A stretch of DNA of 64,000 nt from Bacillota bacterium (GCA_019423125.1 JAHZBZ010000008.1:1-64000); one strand, 5' to 3'. Positions 50,489-60,428 are shown, counted from the first letter of the stretch. Notes: generated by a model from the sequence alone, not told the origin. Numbers and translations: made by a program.

Positions 50489-51961
50489 TTGTTACTCGGT
50501 AAATTGATGGAACAGGTGCAGTGCACGTCCTGCGCGAATTTCTCCGAGCGGGAGATCACGGGCATCAGCACGGACAGCAAACACGTCATGAAGGGGGATC
50601 TCTTCGTGTGTTTTTCGGGAACATCGCACGACGGGCATGACTATGCGGAAGAGGCGGTCGCCGCGGGTGCGGCGGCGCTCGCGGTCGAGCGGGAGCTTCC
50701 GCTCGACGTCCCGCAGATGATCGTGCAGGACGGGCGGCGCGCGTCCGCTTTGCTCTCCGCCGCCTTTTACGGGCATCCCGAACGCAAACTTAAGATCGTC
50801 GGCGTAACGGGCACCAACGGCAAGACGACGACGGCGCACATGCTCGCCGCCATTCTCGGCGCGGCGGGGAAATCTTGCGGCAACGTCGGCACGCTCGGCA
50901 TCTTTTATTCCAACCGCGAGATCGCGCCCGTCCTTACGACGCCCGACCCCGTCTTTTTGTACAAGGTGCTCGCGGACATGGTCGAGCGGGGCGTCGAATA
51001 CGTCGTGATGGAAGTCTCCGCGCACGCATTGTATTTCGGCAAGGTGGAGGACATCGTCTTCGAGGCGGGTATCTTCACCAACTTCACGCAGGATCATCTC
51101 GACTTTTTCGGCGACATGGACCGATACGCCGCGGCGAAGGAAAAGCTGTTTGAGCCGGGGCGGTGCAAGTTCGCCGTGCTGAACTACGACGACGAGGAGG
51201 GGCGCAAGATCGGGCGGCAGTGCGCGCACCCGTTCAGCTATGCGCTGGAAAACCCCGCCGACGTCTTTGCGGTGGACATCCGCGAGACGCTGGAGGGGTG
51301 CAGCTATGTGCTCAACCTCTTTGACGAATTGTACGAGATACGCCTCGGCATGACGGGCCTGCACAATGTCTACAACTCGATGGCGGCGGCGGAATGCGCG
51401 CGCCTGCTCGGCGTGGGGTTGCCCTCCATTGCGGCGGGGCTGGCGGGGCTGGGCGGCGTGAGCGGAAGGCTGGAACACGTCGCGCGGGAAAACGGAGCGG
51501 ATATCTTTGTGGATTTTGCACATACTCCCGACGGACTGGAAAAATCTCTCACCGCCCTGCGCAGGCATTGTGCGGGAAGGCTGATCGTCGTATTCGGATG
51601 CGGCGGGAACCGCGACGAATACAAGCGCCCCGTCATGGGGACGGTCGCCGCGCGCCTCGCCGACTTTTCGGTGCTGACCTCCGACAACCCGCGCTATGAA
51701 GATCCGTTCGACATCGTCGTGCAGATCGAAAAGGGCTTTCGGACGGTGTCGGACAGCTACGTCATCGTCGTGGACAGGGAAAGCGCCATAGAATATGCGC
51801 TCGACCTTCTGCAAAAAGGGGACGTCCTGCTCATTGCGGGCAAAGGCGGGGAGAAATACCAGGAGATCATGGGAGTCCGCCACATCTACAACGATGTCGC
51901 CGCCGTCCGCTCCATGCTTGCGGCGCGCAGGACGGAGAAGAACGGAGAAAATGAAAACTGA
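50489..51961 (+). CDS. murE: UDP-MurNAc-tripeptide synthetase MurE (meso-DAP type)
   Basis: Protein of 490 residues. STDSKHVMKGDLFVCFSG opens domain 1, GVTGTNGKTTT is the ATP loop, and SDNPRYEDP contains DNPR, the motif of meso-diaminopimelate-adding enzymes. The start is TTG 50489 after AAAAGGAG. The end overlaps mraY by 11 bp, leaving no room for murF, which usually lies between them. Confidence 0.95.
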   Translation: MLLGKLMEQVQCTSCANFSEREITGISTDSKHVMKGDLFVCFSGTSHDGHDYAEEAVAAGAAALAVERELPLDVPQMIVQDGRRASALLSAAFYGHPERKLKIVGVTGTNGKTTTAHMLAAILGAAGKSCGNVGTLGIFYSNREIAPVLTTPDPVFLYKVLADMVERGVEYVVMEVSAHALYFGKVEDIVFEAGIFTNFTQDHLDFFGDMDRYAAAKEKLFEPGRCKFAVLNYDDEEGRKIGRQCAHPFSYALENPADVFAVDIRETLEGCSYVLNLFDELYEIRLGMTGLHNVYNSMAAAECARLLGVGLPSIAAGLAGLGGVSGRLEHVARENGADIFVDFAHTPDGLEKSLTALRRHCAGRLIVVFGCGGNRDEYKRPVMGTVAARLADFSVLTSDNPRYEDPFDIVVQIEKGFRTVSDSYVIVVDRESAIEYALDLLQKGDVLLIAGKGGEKYQEIMGVRHIYNDVAAVRSMLAARRTEKNGENEN

Positions 51962-52907
51962 GATCGGAATGCTTCTTGCGTCCGCGGCGCTCTCCGCCGT
52001 GCTGTGCGCTCTGCTCATCCCTCTGCTCCGCAGATACAACGCGAGGCAGTACATTCTCGGCTACGTCGAGGAACACAAATACAAAGGCGGCACGCCGACG
52101 ATGGGCGGCATTTCGTTCATGCTCGCCGTGCTCGTCTGCGCCTTTGCCTTCGGGCTTTTTTCGGACAGGCGCGCGGCGGTCGCGGTCACGCTTGCGCTCG
52201 CCTGCGCGGCGGTGGGGCTTCTGGACGACTTCCTGAAACTTCGCCTTCGTCGCAATCTCGGCCTGCGCGCCTATCAGAAGATCGTGTTTCAGGTCTGCAT
52301 CGCGCTCGTCGCGGGAGTATACTGTTTCCGCAACGATCTGACCGTCCTGCATATACCGTTCACGCACCTCTCTTTTGACGTCGGGGCGTGGATGATCCCG
52401 CTCGTCGCGTTTGCGTTCATCGCCTCTGCGAACTGCGTCAACCTGACGGACGGACTGGACGGCCTTGCCGCTTCGGTGTCGTTCTGGTACTTCGCGGCTC
52501 TCGCCGCGCTCATCTTCTTCCTTTCGGGGAATGGGGATGCTTCGCTGTCGGGATTGTGCCTTTTGCTCTGCGGGGCGCTCGCGGGGTATCTTCTTTTCAA
52601 CACCTATCGCGCGTCCGTTTTCATGGGCGACACGGGTTCGCTCGGGCTGGGCGGGTTCGTCGCGTCCGTCTCCGCGTTCAGCGGAAACCTTCTTTACATC
52701 GCCGTGGTCGGGATCATGTTCGTCTGCTCGGGCGTCTCGGTCATCCTGCAGGTCCTGCACTTCAAACGCACGAAAAAGCGCCTCTTTCTCATGGCGCCGC
52801 TGCACCATCATTTTCAGAAAAAGGGATTTGCGGAGAGCAAGATCGTCTGCGCCTATTCCTTTGCGACGGCGGCAGCGGGGCTCGTCTGCCTGCTCTTCGT
52901 ACAGTGA
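51951..52907 (+). CDS. mraY: Phospho-MurNAc-pentapeptide transferase MraY
   Basis: Protein of 318 residues, about ten transmembrane helices. KYKGGTPTMGGISF, LLDDFLKLRLRRNLGL, NCVNLTDGLDGLA, FMGDTGSLGLGG and APLHHHFQKKG are the conserved loops, with the catalytic Asp residues. It makes lipid I. ATG 51951, preceded by CGGAGA, lies inside the end of murE; a longer upstream frame exists but is not MraY-like. Confidence 0.96.
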   Translation: MKTEIGMLLASAALSAVLCALLIPLLRRYNARQYILGYVEEHKYKGGTPTMGGISFMLAVLVCAFAFGLFSDRRAAVAVTLALACAAVGLLDDFLKLRLRRNLGLRAYQKIVFQVCIALVAGVYCFRNDLTVLHIPFTHLSFDVGAWMIPLVAFAFIASANCVNLTDGLDGLAASVSFWYFAALAALIFFLSGNGDASLSGLCLLLCGALAGYLLFNTYRASVFMGDTGSLGLGGFVASVSAFSGNLLYIAVVGIMFVCSGVSVILQVLHFKRTKKRLFLMAPLHHHFQKKGFAESKIVCAYSFATAAAGLVCLLFVQ

Positions 52908-52922
52908 GCCGAGGAGGATGGT

Positions 52923-54299
52923 ATGAATTATAAGACACAGAAATTTCTCGTCGCAGGGATGTCGCGCAGCGGCGCGGCGAGCTGCGACTTTTTGCTGGCG
53001 CGCGGCGCGTCTGTCTGCATTTATGACGACGTGCCGGGCGATGCGGTCAAAAAGCGGATGGAGGAGCTGGCGACAAAGGGTGCGCGCATCCTGCCCGCGG
53101 AAGCCGTCGCCTCCGCGGCGGAGGAGTGCGACGTGCTCGTTCTGAGTCCGGGCATTCCCATCGATCATGAACTGCCTGTCTTTTTCCGAAAAAAAGGCAA
53201 GCGCATCATCGGTGAAGCGGAACTGGGATGTCTGAATCTCCGCTCTCCGCTCGTCGCGGTGACGGGCACGAACGGGAAGACGACCACGGTGACCATGATC
53301 GACGAGATCCTGCGGGCGGCAGGCATGCACAGCGTCGCGTGCGGGAACATCGGCATCCCGCTCACTTCCTGTGTAGAAAAGCTCGGATGGGAGGACGTCG
53401 CGGTGATGGAGGTCTCGAGTTTTCAGCTGGAGACGCTCACGAGCATCTGCCCGCACGTCGCCGTCGTCACAAATATCGCCGAAGATCACCTCGAGCGGCA
53501 TTACAGCATGGAGAATTACATATTCCTCAAATCCAAACTGCTTCGGAACATGCGCGAGAGCGAGTACGCGGTGCTCAACTACGATGACGAGCGCGTCCGC
53601 GCGTTTGCGGAAGAGGCGCGCTGTCCCGTGCGCTGGTTTTCGGTGCGGGAGCGGGTCGCGGGCGCCTGCCTCTTCGAGGGCGGGCTGTACTATGAAAACG
53701 AAAAGATCATGGACGCCGACGCGCTCTCGCTCAAAGGGGAGCACAACCTCAAAAACGCGCTTGCCGCCATCTGTGCGGCGCGGCTGATGGGGGTGGACGG
53801 CGCCGTGATCGCAAAGACGCTTTCCTCGATGCGCGGTGTGCGGCATCGCCTGGAAAAGATCGCGGAACTCGGCGGAGTGACCTTTGTCAACGACTCCAAG
53901 GCGACCAACGTCGACGCGACCCTGCGCGCCATCGATTGCATGCGCGAGGACACGGTGCTCCTTTTGGGCGGCAAGGACAAGGGGGAAAGCTACGACCCGC
54001 TCTTCGAGCGCATCCGCGACAGCCGCGTCGTCCTCTGCGTGCTGTACGGCGAAAACCGCTTCCGCCTGCTCAACAGTGCGGTGCGATGCAACGAATCGCG
54101 CATCACGCTCTGCGCGGATTTCGGCCTCGCGGTCCGCATCGCCGCGCTTTCGGCGAAGGCGGGGCAATGCGTCCTTCTCAGTCCCGCGTGCAGCAGCTTT
54201 GACGCCTTTACCGATTACGAAGCGCGCGGCGAGAAGTTCGAAGAGATCGTAAAAGGACTGGAGGTGGAGACGCTTGCGCCCGATCGCCTCTGTCAATGA
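52923..54299 (+). CDS. murD: UDP-MurNAc-alanine:D-glutamate ligase MurD
   Basis: Protein of 458 residues. LVAGMSRSGAASCDFL is the Rossmann start, VTGTNGKTTTVTMI the ATP loop, GEHNLKNALAAICAARL and FVNDSKATNVDATLRAI typical later blocks. It adds the D-glutamate made by MurI. It is 15 bp after mraY with GAGGAGG and overlaps ftsW by 26 bp. Confidence 0.95.
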   Translation: MNYKTQKFLVAGMSRSGAASCDFLLARGASVCIYDDVPGDAVKKRMEELATKGARILPAEAVASAAEECDVLVLSPGIPIDHELPVFFRKKGKRIIGEAELGCLNLRSPLVAVTGTNGKTTTVTMIDEILRAAGMHSVACGNIGIPLTSCVEKLGWEDVAVMEVSSFQLETLTSICPHVAVVTNIAEDHLERHYSMENYIFLKSKLLRNMRESEYAVLNYDDERVRAFAEEARCPVRWFSVRERVAGACLFEGGLYYENEKIMDADALSLKGEHNLKNALAAICAARLMGVDGAVIAKTLSSMRGVRHRLEKIAELGGVTFVNDSKATNVDATLRAIDCMREDTVLLLGGKDKGESYDPLFERIRDSRVVLCVLYGENRFRLLNSAVRCNESRITLCADFGLAVRIAALSAKAGQCVLLSPACSSFDAFTDYEARGEKFEEIVKGLEVETLAPDRLCQ

Positions 54300-55416
54300 A
54301 AATACGCGCGGCGTAGTGCGCGTCGGAAACGTCGGGATCCCCGCGCTCGTCCTGCTGTTGTCCGCCTTCGGGGTGGTCATGGTGTATTCCGCGAGCTGTT
54401 ATACCGCGGAAACACAGTACGGCGATGCCTTCTATTTCATGAAAAAGCAGCTGATCGGGCTTATCCTCGGCGCCGCCGCGATGTCAGCGGCGGCGTTCTT
54501 TCCCTATCGCAAGCTCAAGAAGCTGAAATGGCCGGCGCTCATCCTCTCGCTCGTCCTGCTTGCGCTCGTCTTTGTTCCCGGGCTCGGTGTGGAGAATTAC
54601 GGCGCAACGCGCTGGATCGCGGTCGGCCCGATCACGATCCAGCCGTCCGAGATCGCAAAATACGGCTTTGTCCTCTTTGCGGCGGCCTATGCGAGCGAAG
54701 ACCTCGCGCGCATGCGCACGTTCAAAGGACTTTTGCCCGTTCTCGGTGCGGGATGCGCCGTCTGTGCGCTCATCATCATCGAGCCGAACATGTCGGTCAC
54801 CATGTGCACGGGAATGGTAATGCTCGCCATGCTTTTTTTGTCGGGCGTCATGATCCGACATCTGCTTCTCATCCTCGTGCCCGTCGTTGCGGCGGTGCCC
54901 GTGCTCATCGTGCTGGAGCCGTACCGCTTGCAGAGGCTTTATGCCTTTCTCGATCCGTGGGCGTCTCCGCAAGGGGAGGGGTATCAACTCATTCAGTCGC
55001 TGTATGCGCTTGCGGGCGGCGGCTGGCTGGGGAGGGGGCTCTTCAATTCGGTGCAAAAATACAGATATCTGCCGTTTGCCGAGTCCGATTTCATTCTCGC
55101 CGTGATCGGCGAAGAGCTCGGATTTGTCGGTCTCTTGCTTCTCTTTGCGGCGATCGGAACGCTCATCTGCTTCGGCGTGCGCACGGCGGCAAAGAGCCGC
55201 GACCGCTTCGGCTTTCTCCTTGCATCGGGCATCACGGCGGTCTATGCGGTGCAGGTCGTCGTCAATGCACTGGTCGTGAGCGGCTCCATCCCGCCGACGG
55301 GACTTCCGCTCCCGCTCATAAGTGCGGGGAATACCTCTCTTGTGTTTACGATGGCGGCGATGGGTGTCCTGTTCAACATCTCCCGCGGCGGCAAAGGACT
55401 TTCACTCCGCCGCTGA
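54274..55416 (+). CDS. ftsW: Septal glycosyltransferase FtsW (SEDS family)
   Basis: Protein of 380 residues with about ten transmembrane segments. SAFGVVMVYSAS, YGATRWIAVGPITIQPSEIAKYG, PSEI-type SEDS motif, ESDFILAVIGEELGF and SGSIPPTGLPLPLISAGNTSL are diagnostic. It polymerises lipid II with FtsI. The start is TTG 54274 after GGAGGTGG, overlapping murD. Confidence 0.94.
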   Translation: MRPIASVNENTRGVVRVGNVGIPALVLLLSAFGVVMVYSASCYTAETQYGDAFYFMKKQLIGLILGAAAMSAAAFFPYRKLKKLKWPALILSLVLLALVFVPGLGVENYGATRWIAVGPITIQPSEIAKYGFVLFAAAYASEDLARMRTFKGLLPVLGAGCAVCALIIIEPNMSVTMCTGMVMLAMLFLSGVMIRHLLLILVPVVAAVPVLIVLEPYRLQRLYAFLDPWASPQGEGYQLIQSLYALAGGGWLGRGLFNSVQKYRYLPFAESDFILAVIGEELGFVGLLLLFAAIGTLICFGVRTAAKSRDRFGFLLASGITAVYAVQVVVNALVVSGSIPPTGLPLPLISAGNTSLVFTMAAMGVLFNISRGGKGLSLRR

Positions 55417-55571
55417 CGCTCCGCGCACATTTTTCCGCTTCCGATCGTATGATGATTGCAGGGGAACATCCTCTGCGGGGGCGGAAGAAAGAAAAAACCG
55501 GCGGACGGCCGGAGAGCGTGGGCGTGGTGCGCCCGCGCTTTCGCCGCTTGTCCGTGCGCAAGGAGTGTTTT
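55417..55571 (+). other. Gap where murG is usually found
   Basis: 155 bp between ftsW and murA hold no MurG-like sequence and no terminator. The frame of murA stays open upstream, but the residues are not MurA-like. Confidence 0.5.
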
Positions 55572-56825
55572 ATGGAAAAATACGTCATCGAAGGGGGCAG
55601 ACCGCTGTACGGCGAAGTGGAGATCCAATCCGCAAAAAACGCCGTGCTGCCCCTGCTTGCGGCCTCCGTTCTCACCGACGAACGGGTGGTCATACATAAT
55701 TGTCCGCGCATTGCGGACGTGCTGAACATGGCGGGCATTCTCAGCGAATTGGGGTGCAAGGTGCATTTTGACGGGGGCGACCTTTCCATCGAGAGCGCGA
55801 ATGCGGCAAATCACGAGATCCCTGCGGCGTTGGCGAAGGAACTTCGCTCTTCCGTGTTCATGCTCGGTTCCGTTCTCTCCCGCTTCGGCCGCGCGCGCAT
55901 CGCCTATCCGGGCGGCTGCGACATCGGCCTTCGGCCCATCGACCTGCATCTGAAGGGGCTTCGTCGGCTGGGCGTGCACATCGAGGAGGGCGGGGGATAC
56001 ATTGACTGTACCTGCGGGCGCACGGTCGGGGCGGAGATTGTGCTCGACTGTCCGAGCGTGGGTGCCACCGAGAACATCATGCTCGCTTCCGTCAAGGCGG
56101 AGGGGAAGACGGTCATACGCAATGCCGCAAAAGAGCCCGAGATCGTCGACTTGCAGAATTTCATCAACCGCATGGGAGGAAAGGTGCGCGGCGCGGGGAG
56201 CGCGACGATCGTCATAGAAGGGGTCAAAAAGCTTCGCGGCGTCGAATACACGCCCATTCCCGACCGCATCGAGGCGGGGACTTTTCTCATCGCCTGTGCG
56301 ATGTGCGGCGGGAGCGTGTCGCTTAAAAACGCGCGCGCGGATAATCTTGACGCCCTTTTACATAAACTTTGCGAAATCAGTTGCAAAATCAGGGCAATTG
56401 ATGATAAAATAGATATAGAATGCAGGGAGCGTTTCGCCGCGAAACTCATCGAGACCACGCCTTATCCGGGATTTCCGACCGACCTGCAGGCGCCCATGAC
56501 GGCGCTCGCCTGTATTTGCGAGGGATCCACGGTCGTGGTGGAAAATCTCTTCGAGACCCGTTTCAAGCACGTTCCCGAACTCATCCGCATGGGGGCGGAC
56601 ATCACCGTCCGTGGCAGGAGCGCCTTTATAAGGGGCGTAAAAAAACTGCGCGGTGCGGACGTCTGTGCGGGAGATCTGCGCGGCGGCGCGGCTCTCACGC
56701 TTGCGGCGGTCGCCGCAGAGGGGCTGAGCACGGTCACCGACCTCAGTCATATCGATCGCGGGTATTTTGCGTTCGAGTATAAACTGCGCGGATTGGGCGC
56801 GCGCATTCGCCGCGTCCGCATCTGA
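55572..56825 (+). CDS. murA: UDP-GlcNAc 1-carboxyvinyltransferase MurA
   Basis: Protein of 417 residues. IEGGRPLYGEVEIQSAKNAVLPLLAA carries the conserved Lys-Asn. YPGGCDIGLRPIDLH contains the catalytic Cys, the fosfomycin target. GVTENIM-type GATENIMLASV follows, and TDLQAPMTALA near residue 300 is also typical. It commits UDP-GlcNAc to peptidoglycan. AAGGAG precedes the ATG. Confidence 0.96.
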   Translation: MEKYVIEGGRPLYGEVEIQSAKNAVLPLLAASVLTDERVVIHNCPRIADVLNMAGILSELGCKVHFDGGDLSIESANAANHEIPAALAKELRSSVFMLGSVLSRFGRARIAYPGGCDIGLRPIDLHLKGLRRLGVHIEEGGGYIDCTCGRTVGAEIVLDCPSVGATENIMLASVKAEGKTVIRNAAKEPEIVDLQNFINRMGGKVRGAGSATIVIEGVKKLRGVEYTPIPDRIEAGTFLIACAMCGGSVSLKNARADNLDALLHKLCEISCKIRAIDDKIDIECRERFAAKLIETTPYPGFPTDLQAPMTALACICEGSTVVVENLFETRFKHVPELIRMGADITVRGRSAFIRGVKKLRGADVCAGDLRGGAALTLAAVAAEGLSTVTDLSHIDRGYFAFEYKLRGLGARIRRVRI

Positions 56826-56859
56826 AAACGCCATTCAAATTTACACGAGAGGAATTGCG

Positions 56860-57684
56860 ATGCGAAGCAAAAAATTCGTGATCGCGTATGCGGTCGTCAT
56901 CTTTCTCATCGTCTTTCTGATCACCTTCAACTGCGTCTGTTCCATCACGCAGATCTCCGTCACGTTCACGACGGGGAGCCCGCAGATGAGCGCCGCGGCA
57001 ACGGATATCCAGAAAGACCTCGAGACAAAATATCTCAAGAAAAACTTTCTCTTTTTCAACGCTTCCGATGTGATCGAAGTCGTGGCGGAGAAGGGGGACG
57101 GTTACCTTGAAGTGACTTCGGTCGAAAAGCACTTCCCGAACAAGATCACTGTGACCGTCCGCGAAAAGTTCGAGACGTATGCCTATTCGTCGAACGGGAA
57201 ATATTACGTTGTCAGCGAAGAGGGCGTCGTGCTCAAAGTCAAGGATGCGAACGAGAGCAATCTCGGCGGAAGCAACATCGAGGTCGTCGGGTTTGAATTC
57301 GGCGACTATAAAGAGGGCGACCTGTTCGGCGTCTCCGAATCGCAACAACAGGCATATGAGGCGTATCTGGAAGTGTGCGGCGTTTTGAACGAGGCTTTCG
57401 GCACCCTCCGCAGCAATATCAGAAAGATCGAGTATTTCGGCGAACGCAACATCATCAACAATCTTACGCTCACCACCGTCGAGGGCGTACAGATCCTCAT
57501 TTCGGACTGTACGGAAGACGCGGCCGCAAAAGCGCAGGCGGCGGCTGATTTTTATCTGAACGAGTGCGACACGGCGCAGCGCATGCGCGGTTATATCCGT
57601 GTCGACAAACAGGATTCGGGAAAGATCTCTGTCTCCTATCTGGATAAAAAGCCGCCTGAATGGGTTGCGTCCTCGCAGTCTTGA
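56860..57684 (+). CDS. ftsQ: FtsQ/DivIB-like division protein
   Basis: Protein of 274 residues: a short cytoplasmic start, one transmembrane helix (about 6-30), then a POTRA-like domain (ITQISVTFTTGSPQMSAAATDI ... SVEKHFPNKITVTVREKF) and a FtsQ-type domain (AYSSNGKYYVVSEEGVVLKV). It scaffolds the divisome with FtsL and FtsB/DivIC. GAGAGGAA precedes ATG 56860. It closes the first dcw transcript, followed by a terminator. Confidence 0.85.
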   Translation: MRSKKFVIAYAVVIFLIVFLITFNCVCSITQISVTFTTGSPQMSAAATDIQKDLETKYLKKNFLFFNASDVIEVVAEKGDGYLEVTSVEKHFPNKITVTVREKFETYAYSSNGKYYVVSEEGVVLKVKDANESNLGGSNIEVVGFEFGDYKEGDLFGVSESQQQAYEAYLEVCGVLNEAFGTLRSNIRKIEYFGERNIINNLTLTTVEGVQILISDCTEDAAAKAQAAADFYLNECDTAQRMRGYIRVDKQDSGKISVSYLDKKPPEWVASSQS

Positions 57685-57711
57685 AAAATCAAAATTTAAC
57701 AGCATAAAATT

Positions 57712-57745
57712 CCCCGAAAGTTTTCTTTCGGGGATATATTTTTAT
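57712..57745 (+). terminator. Terminator after ftsQ
   Basis: CCCCGAAAG / CTTTCGGGG (57712-57720 with 57725-57733), loop TTTT, then a T-rich tail that runs into the next promoter. Confidence 0.82.
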
Positions 57746-57773
57746 TGACAAAGAAATAAATTTATTTTATAAT
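57745..57773 (+). promoter_or_regulatory. Consensus promoter of ftsA-ftsZ
   Basis: TTGACA (57745-57750) and TATAAT (57768-57773), 17-bp spacer, 50 bp before ftsA. Confidence 0.88.
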
Positions 57774-57822
57774 AGTGATTGTATAACAGACTGTACAGGA
57801 AAGAGTTTTACGGAGAGGAAAA

Positions 57823-58995
57823 ATGAACCGAAAAAGCGTAGCCGTGCTGGACGTCCGTTCGTCCGCCGTGACCGCCCTGATCGGCGAAAGGGGGGTCAAC
57901 AATACCTTCGTTTTCAAAGGTGTGCACACCGAGAAATACGACGGTTTTGCCGACGCTTCTTTTTTTGATCTCCGCGCTCTTCAGAAGACTGTTTTCAAGG
58001 CGCTCGAAGCGGTGGAACACAGCTGCGGCGACCGAATTCGTGAACTCTATATCGGCGTTCCGGGTGAGTTCGTGCGGGTGGTCACCACGCGGCATCTGAT
58101 GAGCTTTCAGAACAAGAGGCGGGTCACCTCTTACGATCTGACCGTCCTGTTTGAAAGGGGAATGACCGAACCGGTTCCCGGGTATACGCAGATCCGCCGT
58201 GCGGCGGTGTGTTACGTCACATCGGATATGCGCCGCACCATCGATCCTGTCGGTATGATCTCCGACTCTATCGAGGGCTATCTCAGCTATTTCTTTGCGG
58301 ACGACCGTTTTCTCGAGATATTCCGCAACATGCTTGCGGAATACGGTATCCGCAAGATACATTTTCTTCCCACGTCGCTGGCGGAGGCGATGTATCTTAT
58401 CCCTTCTGAGGAGCGCGACGAATACGCGATCCTTCTGGACATCGACAGTATCTCGATGACTTTCAGTCTCGTTTGCGGAAACGGCATCGTTTATGAGAAT
58501 GCCTGCTCGTTCGGCGGCGGCCACGTCACGGCGCAGCTCTATACGGACGAGTCGCAGATGGACGGAATTCCGTTCGAAGCGGCGGAAGCGATGATCGGAA
58601 AGGTCAACCTCTCCGGCAGAGAGGAGGACGATTCGCTGATCGAATATGTGGACAAGTCTCAGGTCTACACGCTGCCGATGCGCTTTCTGAAGGAGAAAGT
58701 CAAAGAGGGGCTTGACCTGATCTGCGAAGTCATCAGCGGAGACCTTGAGCTCTGCGACGACGGAAGCATAGATTATAAACCTATTTTGCTCACGGGCGGG
58801 GGAATCACCGGCATACGCGGCGCGCGAGAGCACCTGTCCAATCGGCTTAACCGGGTCGTGGAGATCATTGCTCCCAACTTGCCGTACTACAACAAAGCGT
58901 CCCAGAGCTCGCTTTTGAGCCTTCTGGACATGGCGCTTCAAACAAAGCGTGAAAACAGCTTTTTCTACAAATTATTTAACGGAATCGGAGGGTAA
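57823..58995 (+). CDS. ftsA: Divergent FtsA (actin-like division protein)
   Basis: Protein of 390 residues. The actin-type start SVAVLDVRSSAVTALIG, an SHS2-like 1C region (ELYIGVPGEFVRVVTTR), LLDIDSISMTFSLVCG (phosphate 2) and PILLTGGGITGIRGAREHLSNRL (adenosine site) are visible. The C-terminal NSFFYKLFNGIGG may be the membrane-binding amphipathic helix. Overall similarity to FtsA is loose, but its place 5 bp before ftsZ supports the call. AGAGG precedes the ATG. Confidence 0.82.
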   Translation: MNRKSVAVLDVRSSAVTALIGERGVNNTFVFKGVHTEKYDGFADASFFDLRALQKTVFKALEAVEHSCGDRIRELYIGVPGEFVRVVTTRHLMSFQNKRRVTSYDLTVLFERGMTEPVPGYTQIRRAAVCYVTSDMRRTIDPVGMISDSIEGYLSYFFADDRFLEIFRNMLAEYGIRKIHFLPTSLAEAMYLIPSEERDEYAILLDIDSISMTFSLVCGNGIVYENACSFGGGHVTAQLYTDESQMDGIPFEAAEAMIGKVNLSGREEDDSLIEYVDKSQVYTLPMRFLKEKVKEGLDLICEVISGDLELCDDGSIDYKPILLTGGGITGIRGAREHLSNRLNRVVEIIAPNLPYYNKASQSSLLSLLDMALQTKRENSFFYKLFNGIGG

Positions 58996-59000
58996 AACAG

Positions 59001-60401
59001 ATGTTTAACAGTTTGGACAGTTTGTCCGGTGTTGCAAGGATAAAAGTCATCGGCGTCGGCGGCGCGGGCAACAACGCGGTCAACCGTATGATCGAGGCGG
59101 GCATCCAGAGCGCGAGCTATGTCGCCGTCAATACGGACAAGCAGATCCTCTTGCTGTCCAAGGCGGAAAACAAGATCCAGATCGGGACCGCTCTTACCAA
59201 GGGGCTCGGCGCGGGTGCTGATCCCGAAGTGGGCAGGGCGGCTGCCGAGGAGAGCAAAGAAGCTCTCACCGAGGCGGTCAAGGACACCGACCTGCTCTTC
59301 ATCACGGCGGGCATGGGCGGCGGTACCGGTACGGGCGCCGCACCTGTCATCGCGAAGATCGCACGCGACCTCAAGATCCTGACCATCGCCATCGTCACCG
59401 AGCCCTTCAATTTCGAAGGCAAAAAGCGCATGGACAACACGGTCAAGGGGCTTGAAAATCTCAAAAAATACGTCGATACGCTGATCATCATCCCCAACGA
59501 CAAGATCACCTGCGTCGTTCCCAAGAACACGCCGATGGTCGAGGCGCTCCGCGTCGCGGATGAGATCCTCAAACAGGGTATTCGCGGCATTGCAGACCTC
59601 ATCGTCAATCCCGCTCTCATCAACCTTGACTTTGCGGACGTCCGCACCATCCTCAAAGACCAGGGCCTCGCGCACATGGGCGTCGGCGTTGCCAAAGGCG
59701 AGAACAGGATCGTCGAAGCGGTCCGCCTTGCGGTCAATTGCCCGCTTCTCGAGACGACCATCGAAGGCGCGAAGGGCGTCATTCTCAACATCGTCGGCGG
59801 CAACGATCTGACCATGGACGAGGTGCAGACTGCCGCAACGCTTGTGCAGAGCGTCGTGGATTATTCCGCGAACATCATATTCGGTGCCTGCATCGACAGC
59901 AACATCAACGACGAAGTGGAAGTCACCGTCATTGCGACGGGATTCCCTCATCCCGAAAACATGTACAATTCGCAGGACGAGCGCAACGTCGCGAGCCGCA
60001 ACTTCTTCGTGAACCGCGGTCTGCCCGAGCGCAACGAGGCCGCCGCGCAGGCACAGCCGCAGCAGGCGCAGCCTTCGTCGCCGTCTTACCTGCGCACGCC
60101 GCTGAACAACACGATGCGCGGACAGCAGCCGCCCGTGTATAAACAGCCTTTCCAGCAGACACAGCAGCCGCAGTATGTGCGTCAGCCTCAGTATGTTCCC
60201 AATCAGCAGCAGGCTCCTCAGCAGCAGTATCAGCAGGCTCCCCAGCAGCCGCAGTATGCGCCGCAGCCCGAGCCCGTTTATGCGCAGCCCCAGCAGCAGT
60301 ATCAGCAGGCTCCTCAGCAGTACCCGCAGCAGCCTCCCCGTCAGGAGAGCACGGACCGTCAGCTTCCCACTTTTGTGCAGAGGCTCTTTAAGAAAAAATA
60401 A
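59001..60401 (+). CDS. ftsZ: Cell-division tubulin FtsZ
   Basis: Protein of 466 residues. The GTPase domain has VGGAGNNAVNRMIE, AGMGGGTGTGAAP and NLDFADV. The C-terminal linker (about 345-450) is long and Gln/Pro-rich with repeated QQPQY-like units, followed by the conserved tip LPTFVQRLF and a lysine end that binds FtsA and other partners. It forms the division ring. CGGAGG precedes the ATG. Confidence 0.97.
   Translation: MFNSLDSLSGVARIKVIGVGGAGNNAVNRMIEAGIQSASYVAVNTDKQILLLSKAENKIQIGTALTKGLGAGADPEVGRAAAEESKEALTEAVKDTDLLFITAGMGGGTGTGAAPVIAKIARDLKILTIAIVTEPFNFEGKKRMDNTVKGLENLKKYVDTLIIIPNDKITCVVPKNTPMVEALRVADEILKQGIRGIADLIVNPALINLDFADVRTILKDQGLAHMGVGVAKGENRIVEAVRLAVNCPLLETTIEGAKGVILNIVGGNDLTMDEVQTAATLVQSVVDYSANIIFGACIDSNINDEVEVTVIATGFPHPENMYNSQDERNVASRNFFVNRGLPERNEAAAQAQPQQAQPSSPSYLRTPLNNTMRGQQPPVYKQPFQQTQQPQYVRQPQYVPNQQQAPQQQYQQAPQQPQYAPQPEPVYAQPQQQYQQAPQQYPQQPPRQESTDRQLPTFVQRLFKKK
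60150..60345 (+). repeat. Gln/Pro codon repeats in the FtsZ linker
   Basis: Irregular repeats of CAGCAG, CAGTAT and CCTCAG codons encode the disordered linker between the GTPase domain and the C-terminal tip. Confidence 0.7.
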
Positions 60402-60428
60402 TCGACATTTTCAAATAGACTGCGTATA

